From positions 1 through 64,000 of the forward strand of contig JBNGDI010000005.1 of NCBI GenBank assembly GCA_049975425.1: 64,000 nt of DNA. Reading direction: 5' to 3'. Below, piece after piece: positions 63,042 through 64,000 of the stretch. This stretch comes from HyVt-105 sp049975425 (GTDB taxonomy: Bacteria > Bacteroidota > Bacteroidia > Bacteroidales > VadinHA17). The notes beneath the pieces are model-generated. The model had not been told where the DNA came from and ran no database searches. It saw only the letters and a program-made list of their open reading frames with translations. The position numbers and the translations under genes were made by a program. How positions within the stretch are numbered: position 1 is the stretch's first letter; each line of letters starts with the position of its first letter.

Positions 63042-64000
63042 TTATTTCACCTTACGTTTGATCTCCTTCAGCCTCTTCATCACATCATTGTCCCCTCTTC
63101 CGAAATAGTCGTGCAATATTTTGTATTCCGCATACAATTTCTCATACACTTTCACATTTTCCGGATTGGGGGTGTATTCCTCCTCTTTGACCTTGCCCAT
63201 CACCCTTGCTGCTTCCACAATGGAGTCATATCCCCCTCTTTCCTTACCAGCGGCTACAGCTCCAAACATGGCTGAACCCAGTGCAGGAGCCTGGGGAGAA
63301 CCCGATATTTTGATCGTGCGGTTGGTCACGTCGGAATAAATCTGCATGATCATGGGGTTCTTTTCTGCGATACCACCGGCTGCATACAGTTCATCAACGG
63401 GCACACCGTTTTCATGGAATGTGTCGATAATGATCCGCGTACCGTAAGCAGTGGCTTCCACCAGGGCACGGTATATCTCTTCCGGTGTGGTAGCCAGGGT
63501 AGCCCCCAGAAGCATTCCGGTAAGGTCAACGTCAACCAGCACCGAGCGGTTTCCGTTCCACCAGTCGAGAGCCAGCAGCCCGGATTCTCCCGGTTTGAGG
63601 GTCGATGCTTTCTCTGTCAGCAGCTGGTGAATATCCATCCCTTTATCCCGGGCTTCCTTCATGTAATCTTCCGGGCAGCAATTTTCTACGAACCACTGAA
63701 AATGATCGCCCACGCAGGATTGGCCGGCCTCGTACCCGAAAAAGCCTTCGATGATCCCGTCTTCGACCACCCCGCACATACCCGGCACGGTTTTTTCCTT
63801 TTCACCCAGTACCATATGGCATGTGGAAGTTCCCACGATCATCAGCATCTTTCCGGCGGTGGTGATCCCCACGGCAGGTACGGATACATGGGCGTCGACA
63901 TTGGCTACGGCCACGGCGGTTCCCGGTTTCAGTCCGGTAAGTTTTGCTGCTTTTTCCGTAATTTCTCCAGCTTTGGTACCGACCGGATAAATTTCATCAG
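63042..64000 (-). CDS. araB: Ribulokinase (FGGY family), 5' end outside window
   Basis: Phosphorylates L-ribulose to L-ribulose 5-phosphate in L-arabinose catabolism. Only the C-terminal 319 or so residues are here: the frame is open to the edge of the window, reading PVGTKAGEITEKAAKLTGLKPGTAVAVANVDAHV, then CGVVEDGIIEGFFGYEAGQSCVGD, LLALDWWNGNRSVLVD, and the ATP-site AAGGIAEKNPMIMQIYSDVTNR. The apparent GTG start at 63914 is internal. araA and araD are probably upstream, beyond the edge. Confidence 0.92.
   Translation of the reverse strand, partial: DEIYPVGTKAGEITEKAAKLTGLKPGTAVAVANVDAHVSVPAVGITTAGKMLMIVGTSTCHMVLGEKEKTVPGMCGVVEDGIIEGFFGYEAGQSCVGDHFQWFVENCCPEDYMKEARDKGMDIHQLLTEKASTLKPGESGLLALDWWNGNRSVLVDVDLTGMLLGATLATTPEEIYRALVEATAYGTRIIIDTFHENGVPVDELYAAGGIAEKNPMIMQIYSDVTNRTIKISGSPQAPALGSAMFGAVAAGKERGGYDSIVEAARVMGKVKEEEYTPNPENVKVYEKLYAEYKILHDYFGRGDNDVMKRLKEIKRKVK

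Overview
The window is a chromosomal segment of a Bacteroidota bacterium, most likely order Bacteroidales or Marinilabiliales. Supporting signs are a SusC/SusD pair, a hybrid two-component sensor of the glycan-utilisation type, a protein with a gliding-motility (type IX secretion) C-terminal domain, upstream -7 boxes of the form TAnnTTTG, few Shine-Dalgarno sequences, and two long S26 signal peptidases next to dapB. G+C looks close to one half by eye. No phage, insertion sequence, CRISPR array, tRNA or rRNA was seen.

Layout. 0.3-5 kb (+): glycerol dehydrogenase, dapB and two tandem lepB genes. 5-7.5 kb (-): a membrane polyferredoxin and a Tat-exported DUF362 protein. 7.7-11.2 kb (+): larC, larE and larB for the nickel-pincer cofactor, then a WbqC-family protein; larA is absent. 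11.2-15.9 kb: an outer-membrane protein and two Tyr-rich, Arg/Ser-rich secreted paralogues flanking a small lipoprotein. 16-23.3 kb (+): proS, a conserved hypothetical, an M49-like metallopeptidase lipoprotein, a POTRA/beta-barrel outer-membrane protein and tilS. 23.3-30.0 kb (-): an aromatic amino acid operon (aminotransferase, DAHP synthase-chorismate mutase, aroB, aroA, aroC, tyrA). 30.1-38 kb (+): nth overlapping a cysteine desulfurase-SelD fusion, a large PAS/GAF hybrid histidine kinase coupled to a small secreted papain-fold-like protein, and an SDR enzyme. 38-45.4 kb: a TPR protein, a type IX-secreted protein, a DUF6702-like protein, aroQ, xerD, a palindromic repeat array and a barrel protein. 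45.5-64 kb: an arabinan/arabinose utilisation locus (GH2, GH127, GH51, GH43, SusD, SusC, hybrid sensor, ribulokinase).

Most notable finding: the aromatic operon has a leader of about 270 nt that reads as two tandem transcription attenuators. A textbook Bacteroidota promoter leads into a 20-codon leader peptide with a Tyr-Tyr-Tyr-Phe run. Its last codons pair as an antiterminator against a perfect terminator hairpin with a U-run. Directly after that comes a second open frame with a run of seven Tyr/Phe codons, a second antiterminator and a second terminator just before the first structural gene. Both leaders have their last aromatic codon of the run at codon 13, which suggests duplication. This would be ribosome-mediated Phe/Tyr attenuation, doubled in series.

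The arabinan locus works as a unit: SusC/SusD bind and import arabino-oligosaccharides, GH43 cuts the arabinan backbone, GH51 and GH127 release alpha- and beta-linked arabinofuranose, GH2 removes a further sugar, the hybrid sensor controls transcription, and ribulokinase feeds L-ribulose to the pentose phosphate pathway.
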